The notes beneath the pieces were generated by a model, which saw only the letters and a list, made by a program, of their open reading frames with translations, ran no database searches and was not told the origin of the DNA. DNA of 64,000 bases from Cohnella thailandensis (GTDB lineage: Bacteria; Bacillota; Bacilli; Paenibacillales; Paenibacillaceae): contig NZ_JACJVQ010000017.1 in NCBI RefSeq assembly GCF_014212135.1, positions 248,001-312,000 on the forward strand. The letters are read 5' to 3'. The translations under genes and the position numbers were made by a program. Positions 8,336 through 16,265 of the stretch are shown piece after piece (position 1 is the stretch's first letter; each line of letters begins with the position of its first letter).

Positions 8336-9154
8336 ATGACCTGGTTAAAGGATGTTATCGGGACCGAGAAGGCCATTATCGCCATGTGCCATTTCAACGC
8401 GTTGCCGGGAGACCCGAATTACGACGCGGACAAAGGAATGGAGGACGTCCTCGATTGGGCGAGAAAGGATCTGCTCGCGCTCCAGGAGGGCGGCGTGGAC
8501 GCCGTCATGTTCTCCAACGAATTCAGCCTGCCCTATCTGACGGACGTCCGCACCGAAACGGTCGCATCCATGGCTCGCATTATCGGCGAGCTGATGCCGG
8601 ATATCCGGGTTCCCTTCGGCGTCAACGTGCTGTGGGACGCCAAGAAGTCGCTGGATCTCGCCGTGGCGACGGGAGCGAAGTTCGTCCGGGAGATCTTCAC
8701 CGGCGTGTATGCCAGCGACTTCGGCTTGTGGAACACGAACGTGGGCGACACGGTCCGCCATCAGCGCCATATCGGCGCCTCGAACGTCAAGCTGCTGTTC
8801 AACATCGTGCCCGAGGCGGCGCAGTACGTCGCCCACCGGGAGATCGAGAGCATCGCGCGCTCGACCGTGTTCAACAATCGCCCCGACGCGCTCTGCGTGT
8901 CCGGCTTGACGGCGGGCGCCGAGACGGATTCGGCCGTGCTGAAGCGGGTCAAGGACACGGTGCCGGACACCGTCGTGCTGGCCAATACGGGGATGAGGCT
9001 CGACAACGTCGACCGGCAGCTGGCGATCGCCGACGGCGCGGTCGTCGGGACGACCTTCAAAGCGGAAGGGAAGTTCGAGAACCACGTCGACGTCAAGCGG
9101 GTGAAGGCTTTCATGGACAAGGTCAAGGAGTTCCGGGGAGTGCTCGTTCCGTGA
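8336..9154 (+). CDS. BtpA/SgcQ-family TIM-barrel protein
   Basis: A 272-residue protein of the BtpA family, named after a photosystem I biogenesis factor of cyanobacteria; bacterial members such as SgcQ sit in sugar operons and have no proven reaction. Visible family features are the N-terminal IAMCHFNALPG, EGGVDAVMFSNEFSLPY, the VNVLWDAKKSLDLAVATGAKFVREI strand-helix unit and, near the end, DGAVVGTTFK, which looks like a phosphate-binding barrel loop. ATG 8336 was chosen because GAGGAG (8321-8326) lies 9 bases upstream; a longer in-frame reading from 8051 would run into the preceding gene. Its stop overlaps the GTG of the DUF1349 gene (GTGA, 9151-9154). The coupling suggests that the two products act together. 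Function unknown; a nucleosidase- or aldolase-like role is a guess. Confidence 0.82.
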   Translation: MTWLKDVIGTEKAIIAMCHFNALPGDPNYDADKGMEDVLDWARKDLLALQEGGVDAVMFSNEFSLPYLTDVRTETVASMARIIGELMPDIRVPFGVNVLWDAKKSLDLAVATGAKFVREIFTGVYASDFGLWNTNVGDTVRHQRHIGASNVKLLFNIVPEAAQYVAHREIESIARSTVFNNRPDALCVSGLTAGAETDSAVLKRVKDTVPDTVVLANTGMRLDNVDRQLAIADGAVVGTTFKAEGKFENHVDVKRVKAFMDKVKEFRGVLVP

Positions 9155-9777
9155 AGAGGCATTTAGAGGATTTAAAGAACGGAACGTCGTTCAAGGAAGG
9201 AAGCGGCCTCGTCTGGATGAACGAGCCGGGCGAGTGGAGCGTTCGGGAAGGCCTGCTCTCGATGACGGCGCCGGCGGGCGGAGATTTCTTCAACGACCCC
9301 GGCTCCGATTCCGTCGTCGCGACGGCTCCCTTTCTGCATGTCGTTCTGAAGGGCGACTTCGTCGCCGTCGTTCGCCTTAGCGTCGAGATGGCCGCCCAAT
9401 GCGACTCGGGCTGTCTGATGGCGATGGCGGACGCGTCGAATTGGGCGAAGATTTGCTTCGAATACATGAACGGGGCGCCGACGATCGTCACGGTCGTGAC
9501 GAGGTCGAGATCCGACGACTGCAACTCCAAAGCGACCGCGGCGGAAGCCCCGTATCTGCGGCTGGCGCGCTCGGGAAGCCGTTTCGCCTTCCATTATTCC
9601 GAGGACGGAGAGAGCTGGGAGCTGGTGCGCTACTTCGCGATGGACGTGCCGGATGAACTGAAGGTCGGCCTCGTGGCGCAAGCTCCGTTCGCCGATCGGT
9701 GCCGAGCGACGTTCCATTCCTTCGATACGTCGGAGGAGGCCGTAGCGGACGTCAAGGCCGTAACAATCGTGAAGTGA
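9151..9777 (+). CDS. DUF1349 family protein (concanavalin-like beta-sandwich)
   Basis: A 208-residue soluble protein with the DUF1349 pattern: an early W (GLVWMNEPGEW), FFNDPGSD, the DSGCLMAMADASNWAKICFEY core and HYSEDGESWELVRYF. The family is predicted to adopt a lectin/glucanase-like sandwich and is often linked to sugar metabolism, but no reaction is established. GTG 9151 was chosen because it overlaps the TGA of the BtpA-family gene and has GGGGAG (9135-9140) upstream; the next in-frame ATG would remove the conserved N-terminus. It could bind a carbohydrate ligand or act as a small enzyme subunit for the coupled BtpA protein. Confidence 0.78.
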   Translation: MKRHLEDLKNGTSFKEGSGLVWMNEPGEWSVREGLLSMTAPAGGDFFNDPGSDSVVATAPFLHVVLKGDFVAVVRLSVEMAAQCDSGCLMAMADASNWAKICFEYMNGAPTIVTVVTRSRSDDCNSKATAAEAPYLRLARSGSRFAFHYSEDGESWELVRYFAMDVPDELKVGLVAQAPFADRCRATFHSFDTSEEAVADVKAVTIVK

Positions 9778-9801
9778 CCCATTCCGGAGGTGAAGAGGCT
9801 T

Positions 9802-10965
9802 ATGGAAACATTCGTGCATATGAACCCGACGAAGCTGATTTTCGGCCAAGGAACGTTAATGAAGCTAAAGGATGAATTGAAGCCGTTCGGGCGCAAGGTT
9901 CTCCTCGTTTACGGAGGCGGCAGCATCAAGCGCAACGGCGTATATGACGGCGTTAAGGAGCAATTGACCCTGGCCGGTCGGGAAGTGTTCGAGCTGGGCG
10001 GCGTGGAACCGAACCCGCGCCTCTCCACGGTGCATAAGGGAGTCGATATCTGCAAAAGGGAAGGGATCGACTTCGTGCTGGCCGTCGGCGGGGGCAGCGT
10101 TATCGATTGCGCGAAAGCCATCGTCGTCGGAGCGGTTTATGACGGCGACGTCTGGGACATTATCTCCAAGAAGCTCTACGCTCCGGGCGCGCTTCCGTAC
10201 GGCGCGGTGCTGACGCTGGCGGCGACCGGCTCGGAGATGAACGCGGCTTCCGTCATTACGAATTGGGAGACGAAGGAGAAGAACGGCTGGTATGCGCACT
10301 TCAATCATCCGCAATTCTCGATTCTCGACCCCGCGTTCACGTACACGGTGCCGCTCGACCAGACGATCAACGGAATCGTCGACATCATGACGCATATTCT
10401 GGAGCAGTACTTTCATCATACGCCGAACGCTCCGGTACAGGACGCGTTCTGCGAAGCTCTGCTGCGGACGGTCGTCCGTACGGCGCCGAAGCTGGCGGCG
10501 AATCTCGAAGACTACGATTCCCGCGAGACGATCCTGTACGCCGGAACGATGGCTCTCAACGGAACGCTTGCCATGGGAACGCCCGGCGATTGGGCGTCCC
10601 ACAACATCGAGCACGCGGTCAGCGCGGTGTACGATATCGCGCACGGGGCGGGGCTTGCCGTCCTGTATCCTTGCTGGATGGAACACGTTCTGGACGACGG
10701 CGTCGCTAAATTCAAGCAGCTGGCCGTCGAAGTGTTCGGCGTCGATCCGTCCGGGAAGGAGGACCGGGAGACGGCGCTTGCCGGGATTCGCGCGCTGCGC
10801 GAATTCTGGACGTCGATCGGAGCTCCGAGCCGGCTTAAGGATTTCGGCATCGGCGACGAACGCTTCGAGGAGATGGCCGACAAGGCGATGGCGAGAGGGC
10901 CGTTCGGCACGATCAAGACGCTCGGCAGAGAGGACGTTCTCGCCATCTACAGATTGGCCGTTTGA
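9802..10965 (+). CDS. Iron-containing alcohol dehydrogenase (BdhA/YqhD-like)
   Basis: A 387-residue group-III alcohol dehydrogenase that reduces aldehydes or oxidises alcohols with NAD(P). It has the nucleotide motif GGGS (97-100) and the metal ligands D194, H198 (DIMTH), H267 (ASHNIEH) and H281 (AHGAGLAVL). The overall sequence resembles butanol dehydrogenases. ATG 9802 is preferred over GTG 9790 since the GGAGG at 9786-9790 and GAAGAGG at 9792-9798 both lie upstream of it. It follows the DUF1349 gene by 24 bases. In the operon it would handle an aldehyde released by dealkylation or C-C cleavage, or a polyol. Confidence 0.92.
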   Translation: METFVHMNPTKLIFGQGTLMKLKDELKPFGRKVLLVYGGGSIKRNGVYDGVKEQLTLAGREVFELGGVEPNPRLSTVHKGVDICKREGIDFVLAVGGGSVIDCAKAIVVGAVYDGDVWDIISKKLYAPGALPYGAVLTLAATGSEMNAASVITNWETKEKNGWYAHFNHPQFSILDPAFTYTVPLDQTINGIVDIMTHILEQYFHHTPNAPVQDAFCEALLRTVVRTAPKLAANLEDYDSRETILYAGTMALNGTLAMGTPGDWASHNIEHAVSAVYDIAHGAGLAVLYPCWMEHVLDDGVAKFKQLAVEVFGVDPSGKEDRETALAGIRALREFWTSIGAPSRLKDFGIGDERFEEMADKAMARGPFGTIKTLGREDVLAIYRLAV

Positions 10966-11020
10966 GCGAGGCTATTTTGCGGCCGGCAAGCCGCAAAAGC
11001 GCGGGAGGAGGACAAACGAG

Positions 11021-11782
11021 GTGGCGAAGCTTCAAACGAACGGGCGGAATCTGGAGGTGGAGGTCGCCGTCTTCGACAAGGACGGCCTGCTGTTCGATTC
11101 CCAGCACTTCTGGAAACACCTGGCGGAGGCGAGGCTTCGCGAGCTGTCGCGGCTTCTCGAGCCGGAAGCGCTGTGCGAATGGGCGGAATGGTTCGGCGTC
11201 CGCCAAACGGACGGAGAGATCGACGGGGCCGATCCGAACGGCATCCTCGCGCTCGCTTCGCCCCAGGAGGAGATCGCGATTACCGCTTCCTTGCTGAAGC
11301 GGCACGGCATCGGCGATTGGGGGCGGTGCCGGCGGGCGGCGGCCGACGCGTTCGACCGTTCGGATCGCGACTTCTCCCTCTATGAAGCGCTGCTGCCGAA
11401 GCGGGGCTTCCCGGCCGTGTTCGACCGGCTGAGGGAAGCCGGGGTGACGATCGGCATCGCCACGTCCGACGACCGGAGCCGGGCGATCGATTCGGTGGCC
11501 CGATACGCGCGGGCGGACGATTTGGCTTTTATCGTCACGCCGGCCGACGTTCGCCGCGGCAAACCCTACCCGGACATGCTGGAGCTGATCGCCGAGCGTA
11601 CGGGCGCAAGGCGGGAGCGTATCGCCATGATCGGCGATTCTTTCGTCGACGTGCAGATGGCCAGCGAGGCGGGCTGCATCGGCATCGGCATCCCCGACGA
11701 CCCGGAGATGCGGGAGAAAATGCGGCCCTTCGGGGCCGAGATCGTCGATTCGCTGGACGACATACTTGTGGTTGGAGGGTAA
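11021..11782 (+). CDS. HAD-superfamily phosphatase/phosphoglucomutase-like hydrolase
   Basis: A 253-residue subfamily-I HAD protein with a helical cap. Motif I is FDKDGLLFDS (nucleophile D19, acid/base D21), motif II is the Thr/Ser of GIATSDD, motif III the Lys of RRGKPYPD, and motif IV IGDSFVDVQMA. GTG 11021 is 8 bases after GGGAGGAGGA. It starts 55 bases after the alcohol dehydrogenase and ends 10 bases before the flavoprotein. Such enzymes remove phosphate from small sugar phosphates; paired with the FGGY kinase in the same operon it may act on an intermediate or detoxify a dead-end phosphate. Confidence 0.86.
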   Translation: MAKLQTNGRNLEVEVAVFDKDGLLFDSQHFWKHLAEARLRELSRLLEPEALCEWAEWFGVRQTDGEIDGADPNGILALASPQEEIAITASLLKRHGIGDWGRCRRAAADAFDRSDRDFSLYEALLPKRGFPAVFDRLREAGVTIGIATSDDRSRAIDSVARYARADDLAFIVTPADVRRGKPYPDMLELIAERTGARRERIAMIGDSFVDVQMASEAGCIGIGIPDDPEMREKMRPFGAEIVDSLDDILVVGG

Positions 11783-11792
11783 CGGAATCGTC

Positions 11793-12776
11793 ATGAGCAT
11801 CGAGAAGGATATTGTCGTTATCGGCGGAGGTCCGGCCGGATTGTTCGCCTGCTTCTACGGCGGAATGCGCAACGCGTCCGTCGCCTTGGTCGACAGCTTG
11901 CCGCAGCCGGGCGGGCAGCTGTCGGCGCTGTACCCGGAGAAATACATTTACGACGTGGCCGGCTTCCCGCGGGTAACCGCGCAGGAGCTGGTCGATCGAT
12001 TGGTCGAGCAGATGTCTTACTTTCCGATCGATGTCCGGCTGAACGAGCAGGCGTTGGCGGTGCGCAAGCTGGACGAGCGGCTGTTCGAGGTCCGATTGGC
12101 CGGGGAGACGCTGCGCGCGAAGGCCGTTATCGTCACCGGAGGCGTCGGGGTGTTCAGCCCGAGGCGCTTGGAGATCGAAGGGGCCGAGAAGTACGAGCGG
12201 ACGAATCTCCACTACGCGGTGACGGATCTGGAACGGTTCCGGGGGAGGAGGGTGCTCGTCACCGGCGGAGGGGATTCCGCCGTCGATTGGGCGCTGATGC
12301 TGGAGCCGGTCGCAAGCCAAGTGACGCTCGTTCATCGCAGGGACAAATTCCGCGCGCATGAGCACAGCGTGAACAAGCTGCGGGAGTCGGCCGTCGACAT
12401 CAAGACTCCTTGGGAGATCTTCGCTCTGGAAGGGCAAGAGCGAATCGAACGGGCGACCCTGCTTCATGCGGCCGGAGGCGAGCGGACGGAGCTCGAGGTG
12501 GACGACGTCATCGTCAGCTACGGCTTCCTGTCGCAGCCGGGACCGATCGCGGAATGGGGCTTGCGGATGGAGGGCGGTTCCATTCTCGTCGATTCCCGCA
12601 TGGAGACGAGCATTCCCGGCATATTCGCCGCCGGCGACATCGCTTCCTACGACGGGAAGGTCAAGCTGATCGTCGTCGGATTCGGCGAAGCCGCGACCGC
12701 GGTCAACAACGCGAAGGCTTACTTGGATCCGACGGCCAAGCTGTCGCCCGGGCATAGCAGCAATATGAAGAGATAA
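11793..12776 (+). CDS. Ferredoxin/flavodoxin-NADP+ reductase, thioredoxin-reductase-like (YumC type)
   Basis: A 327-residue FAD/NADPH flavoprotein. It has the FAD loop GGGPAG (11-16), an NADPH loop VTGGGDSAVDWAL (about 155-167) and the C-terminal FAD strand AAGDIASYDGKVKLI. The CxxC redox pair of true thioredoxin reductases is absent, which fits the YumC ferredoxin-NADP+ reductases (332 residues in B. subtilis). ATG 11793 follows GGAGGG at 11774-11779 with a somewhat long 13-base spacer. It is the last gene before a terminator. Its place at the end of an operon that begins with a Rieske oxygenase suggests it feeds electrons to that enzyme, but no ferredoxin gene is seen between them, so a ferredoxin from elsewhere would be needed. 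Confidence 0.85.
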   Translation: MSIEKDIVVIGGGPAGLFACFYGGMRNASVALVDSLPQPGGQLSALYPEKYIYDVAGFPRVTAQELVDRLVEQMSYFPIDVRLNEQALAVRKLDERLFEVRLAGETLRAKAVIVTGGVGVFSPRRLEIEGAEKYERTNLHYAVTDLERFRGRRVLVTGGGDSAVDWALMLEPVASQVTLVHRRDKFRAHEHSVNKLRESAVDIKTPWEIFALEGQERIERATLLHAAGGERTELEVDDVIVSYGFLSQPGPIAEWGLRMEGGSILVDSRMETSIPGIFAAGDIASYDGKVKLIVVGFGEAATAVNNAKAYLDPTAKLSPGHSSNMKR

Positions 12777-12843
12777 ATGTAGGGTTAAATGAAGGATTAT
12801 AATGAAGAGAAAACGGCGAGCGGCGGAAAGCGCCCTGTTCGAG

Positions 12844-12878
12844 CCTCGGCTCCTTAAATGGAGCCGGGGATTTTTTTT
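12844..12878 (+). terminator. Rho-independent terminator of the catabolic operon
   Basis: A ten-pair stem (CCTCGGCTCC at 12844-12853 with GGAGCCGGGG at 12860-12869, one G-U pair), a six-base loop and eight T. It lies 67 bases after the flavoprotein stop. Confidence 0.93.
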
Positions 12879-12949
12879 GTTGGCAGAATTGTAACATTCC
12901 TCCATGTCCAATCGTCTGAAGAGTCAGATATCGATGAGGGGGATGGATG

Positions 12950-14107
12950 ATGCGAAGAAAAAGACAAGCAAAACGCGGCGCGAAGGGACTTATTCTCGTA
13001 TTGGCATTGATGGTATGGGCGGCGATTCTGACAGGCTGTTCGGGCTCGAACGACGATTCGGATTCTGCGGCGATGGCCGATAAGTCGGCTCCGATGGAAG
13101 GGGCGATGCCAAGCTCGGCTCCGGTCGCGGAGGCTCAAACCAACGTAGTATTCGGCGAAGAGAAGGGATCCGCATCTTCTTCCGTGGAGGATCGGGGAGA
13201 AGCCGCCGCGCCTGCCCAGACAACGACGACTTCTACGGCATCGCAAGGCTCGGCCATATCCGCGTCCTCGATCGGCGTCATCGCCGACGCGAACGCGGGC
13301 TTCAACCGGAAGATGATCTATACCGCCAGCGTCGTGCTTAAGGCGAAGAGCTTCCGGACGGCCGAGGAAGCGGTCAGCAACGCGATTTTCCAAAGCGGGG
13401 GGTTCATCGTCCAATTCGCCGATACGAAGAGCGAGCGCGAAATCGGCTCCACTTACGTGATCAAGGTGCCGTCCTCCGGGCTGAGCAACTTTATCTCGCT
13501 GCTCGAAGAGATTCCGAACGAAGACTTCGACCGCAAAATGCAGGGCAGCGACGTCACCGAGGAATACGTGGATCTGGAGTCGCGCCTAGCGGCGAAGCAA
13601 GCGGTGGAGGCCCGGCTGCTCGCCTTCATGGAGAAGGCGACGAAGGCGGACGATCTGGTGAGGTTCTCCTCCGAGCTGGGCGGCGTGCAGGAAGAGATCG
13701 AACAGATCAAAGGCCGGATGAGGTACCTCGATCAGAATGTCGCTTATTCTACCGTTAATCTTCGGCTCTACGAGACGATCGAAGAAAAAGCCGTGGCGCA
13801 GGAAGAAAAGAAAGAGAAATCCCTGGGCGCGAAGCTCTCGGATACGATGCGCTCCAGCACGGACGTGCTCGGAAACATCGGAGAAGGCATCCTCACTTTC
13901 CTGGCGGCCGTGTTGCCCATTCTTCTCGTGCTGATCGTCATCGGCGGACCGGTCTATTGGGCCGTTATGCGTACCCGCAGCGGAAGAAAAGAACGGGCCG
14001 AGCTTCGAAGAAAGCTGCTGAACGCGGATTTGGCGGCTGCCCGGACGGTCGCGGAAGAGCCGGAACCCGCGTCGCGTAAGGATTCTCCGGCGCCCAAGGA
14101 GGAATAG
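12950..14107 (+). CDS. DUF4349 domain lipoprotein with C-terminal membrane segment
   Basis: A 385-residue exported protein. The N-terminus is a basic region and hydrophobic stretch ending in the lipobox LTGC (C30). A Ser/Ala-rich linker (about 31-110) leads to a DUF4349 domain (about 115-285) with a long charged helix (EEYVDLESRLAAKQAVEARL and onward) predicted to be coiled coil, a C-terminal membrane helix (about 300-325) and a basic cytoplasmic tail. The double anchoring (lipid plus helix) is usual for this family, whose role is unknown. Two adjacent ATGs occur at 12947 and 12950; the second is 6 bases after GAGGGGGA and was chosen. It has its own terminator on each side and is a single-gene unit between the catabolic operon and mraZ. 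Confidence 0.85.
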   Translation: MRRKRQAKRGAKGLILVLALMVWAAILTGCSGSNDDSDSAAMADKSAPMEGAMPSSAPVAEAQTNVVFGEEKGSASSSVEDRGEAAAPAQTTTTSTASQGSAISASSIGVIADANAGFNRKMIYTASVVLKAKSFRTAEEAVSNAIFQSGGFIVQFADTKSEREIGSTYVIKVPSSGLSNFISLLEEIPNEDFDRKMQGSDVTEEYVDLESRLAAKQAVEARLLAFMEKATKADDLVRFSSELGGVQEEIEQIKGRMRYLDQNVAYSTVNLRLYETIEEKAVAQEEKKEKSLGAKLSDTMRSSTDVLGNIGEGILTFLAAVLPILLVLIVIGGPVYWAVMRTRSGRKERAELRRKLLNADLAAARTVAEEPEPASRKDSPAPKEE

Positions 14108-14153
14108 GCGAACGAAGGTTCGGGTCTTTAATCCCTTTAAATATTTTTTTGAG

Positions 14154-14184
14154 AATCCTGCTCCCGAAGCAGGATTTTTATTTT
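14154..14184 (+). terminator. Rho-independent terminator after the DUF4349 gene
   Basis: A nine-pair perfect stem AATCCTGCT/AGCAGGATT (14154-14162, 14168-14176) with a five-base loop and a T-rich tail. It separates the accessory region from the dcw cluster. Confidence 0.93.
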
Positions 14185-14208
14185 ATGGGGCGAATAATTC
14201 ATCATATG

Positions 14209-14243
14209 TGGTTTAAAGTGGGGGAAAGTGGTGGAAGATGGAG
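14209..14243 (+). promoter_or_regulatory. MraZ operator array (four TGG boxes every 10 bases)
   Basis: Four TGGNN boxes begin at 14209, 14219, 14229 and 14239 (TGGTT, TGGGG, TGGTG, TGGAG), each separated by five bases. Direct repeats of TGGGN with five-base spacing are the known binding site of MraZ, which represses its own operon. The array ends 17 bases before mraZ and so overlaps the ribosome-site region. No convincing -35/-10 pair could be placed with certainty upstream. Confidence 0.8.
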
Positions 14244-14259
14244 GGGGTGAAGAGGGCCG

Positions 14260-14697
14260 ATGTTTTTAGGGGAATTTCAGCATTCGATCGATGATAAGGG
14301 AAGAATCATCATCCCCGCCAAGTTTCGCGAGGCCCTCGGAACCGACTTCGTCGTCACCCGCGGATTGGACAACTGCTTGTTCGTCTACCCCCGCGAGGAA
14401 TGGAACTCTCTCGAGCAGAAGCTTAAGCAGCTTCCGCTGATGAAATCCGATGCCCGCGCTTTTACGCGCTTCTTCTTCTCGGGCGCTTCGGAATGCGAGT
14501 GGGACAAACAGGGAAGGGTAAACGTACCCGGCCACTTAAGAGAGTACGCCAAGCTGGAGAAGGATTGCGTCGTCATCGGCGTCTCCACGCGCGTGGAGAT
14601 CTGGGACAAGGCGACATGGGATGCTTACAACGAGGCTTCTCAATCGTCCTTCAACGAAATCGCCGAGAAGCTGGTCGATTTCGATTTCAATTTCTAA
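14260..14697 (+). CDS. mraZ: Transcriptional regulator MraZ
   Basis: A 145-residue protein made of two AbrB-like SpoVT halves. Each half carries the signature DxKGR: DDKGRIIIPAKFRE (11-24) and DKQGRVNVPGHLREY (about 85-99). MraZ forms a ring of eight or more subunits and binds TGGGN repeats ahead of its own gene to control the dcw operon. ATG 14260 follows GAGGGGGTGA (14241-14250). The first gene of the cluster, as in most bacteria; rsmH follows after 99 bases. Confidence 0.97.
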   Translation: MFLGEFQHSIDDKGRIIIPAKFREALGTDFVVTRGLDNCLFVYPREEWNSLEQKLKQLPLMKSDARAFTRFFFSGASECEWDKQGRVNVPGHLREYAKLEKDCVVIGVSTRVEIWDKATWDAYNEASQSSFNEIAEKLVDFDFNF

Positions 14698-14796
14698 AGC
14701 CGCCTTCTACTCGGCCGCGAACTTCGTTCACACATTACTTCTTATAGATTAGACAAACTAGAAACGACCCCGAGAGGTTGCCGGGAGGACCTAAAG

Positions 14797-15750
14797 ATGT
14801 TTCACCATATTACCGTGCTGAAGGAAGAAGCGGTCGACGGCTTGCGCGTTCGACCGGACGGCATTTACGTCGATTGTACGTTAGGCGGAGCGGGACACAG
14901 CGAATTGATCGCGTCCAAGCTGCGGCCGCCGGGCAGATTGATCGGACTGGATCAGGACGAGACTGCTTTGACCCATGCGCGGGAACGGCTTCGTCCCTAC
15001 GAGGATGTCGTCACGTTGGTGAGGAGCAACTTTAGGAACCTGACCGAGGCGCTGAGGGAAGCGGGGGTGCCCGAGATCGACGGAGCGCCCCGGGTAGACG
15101 GGATCCTGTTCGATCTCGGCGTATCCAGTCCGCAGCTGGACGAAGCCGACCGAGGCTTCAGCTACCAGCACGACGCCGAGCTGGACATGCGAATGGACCG
15201 CAGCCAGCGGTTGACGGCCAAGGAGATCGTCAACGAGTGGGACGAGCGGGAAATCGCCGAAATCCTAAGGGACTACGGCGAAGAGAAATTCGCCCGCAAG
15301 ATCGCTCGCCAGATCGTGCAAGCAAGAGCCAAAGCCCCGATCGAGAAGACGGGCGAGCTGGTCGAGCTGATCAAGGCCGGCATCCCGGCCGCGACGAGAA
15401 GAACCGGGCCGCATCCGGCCAAGCGTTCGTTCCAGGCGCTGAGAATCGCGGTGAACGACGAGCTGGGAGTGTTCGAGGACGCTCTTAAGCAGGCGATCGA
15501 ATGCGTGAAGCCGGGAGGAAGAATCGCCGTCATCACCTTCCATTCCCTGGAGGACCGGATCTGCAAGACGATATTCCAGAAGGAAGTGGCGAGCTGCAGC
15601 TGTCCGCCGGATTTTCCCGTCTGCGTCTGCGGCGGGGGAGACGGACGTCTAAGGCTCACGCCTCGAAAGGCGATTCTGCCGTCCGAAGCGGAGCTTGAAG
15701 CGAACAACCGGGCGCGGTCGGCCAAGCTGAGAATCGCGGAGAGGATTTAG
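14797..15750 (+). CDS. rsmH: 16S rRNA (cytosine1402-N4)-methyltransferase RsmH
   Basis: A 317-residue SAM-dependent enzyme that methylates the 30S decoding centre. The SAM loop is VDCTLGGAGHS (about residues 26-36), and the family stretches FDLGVSSPQLD, RGFSYQHDAELDMRMD, RTGPHPAKRSFQALRI and TFHSLEDR are all present. ATG 14797 follows GGGAGGACC. The C-terminal 40 residues contain a CxCP/CVCGGG cysteine cluster (CSCPPDFPVCVCGGG) that is usual in Firmicute RsmH. Confidence 0.97.
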   Translation: MFHHITVLKEEAVDGLRVRPDGIYVDCTLGGAGHSELIASKLRPPGRLIGLDQDETALTHARERLRPYEDVVTLVRSNFRNLTEALREAGVPEIDGAPRVDGILFDLGVSSPQLDEADRGFSYQHDAELDMRMDRSQRLTAKEIVNEWDEREIAEILRDYGEEKFARKIARQIVQARAKAPIEKTGELVELIKAGIPAATRRTGPHPAKRSFQALRIAVNDELGVFEDALKQAIECVKPGGRIAVITFHSLEDRICKTIFQKEVASCSCPPDFPVCVCGGGDGRLRLTPRKAILPSEAELEANNRARSAKLRIAERI

Positions 15751-15837
15751 AAGAGACGGCTTATCGGACTCTATGAACCAGTGAACATAAAGAATGGCTA
15801 GATTTCCCATGGGGGACAAGCAAGGGGGAGAATGACG

Positions 15838-16245
15838 ATGCAATATTACGGCAACCTGGCGCTCAGCCCGGAACGCAAAAAGCAGCAAGAGCAGGTCAAT
15901 CGGCGCCGTCCTCAGACGCCGCCTTCGAACCGCCCGCGCCGCAAGACGATTCCGGTCGGCGAGAAGCTGCTCTACTTGCTGACGGTCTTCGTGTTCGTGG
16001 CCGTGGCGGGTCTCGTAGTCTATCGCTACGCGGGACTCTATGAATTGAATCGCGAGATTCAAACGACGAAGTCGCTTTACGAGCAAGAGGCCGATCTCAC
16101 GAAGGAGCTTCAGCAGGAGATCAATACGCTGAGGGATCCGAGCCGAATTCAAGAAATGGGGAAGAAGCTCGGTTTGCAAGGCACCCAGGAATCCATTACC
16201 CTGTCCGGCGCTAACGGTCAAACTTCTACGGCCATGAAGCCGTAA
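15838..16245 (+). CDS. ftsL: Cell division protein FtsL
   Basis: A 135-residue bitopic membrane protein: a basic, proline-rich cytoplasmic N-terminus, one membrane helix (about 43-62) and a short extracytoplasmic coiled coil (about 66-100, YELNREIQTTKSLYEQEADL) with which FtsL pairs with DivIC in the divisome. ATG 15838 is preferred to ATG 15832 because GGGGGAG (15824-15830) is seven bases from the former and one from the latter. The sequence is recognised by position and architecture more than by residue identity, as is normal for FtsL. Confidence 0.9.
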   Translation: MQYYGNLALSPERKKQQEQVNRRRPQTPPSNRPRRKTIPVGEKLLYLLTVFVFVAVAGLVVYRYAGLYELNREIQTTKSLYEQEADLTKELQQEINTLRDPSRIQEMGKKLGLQGTQESITLSGANGQTSTAMKP

Positions 16246-16265
16246 GACGAGCACGGGTGATCAGT

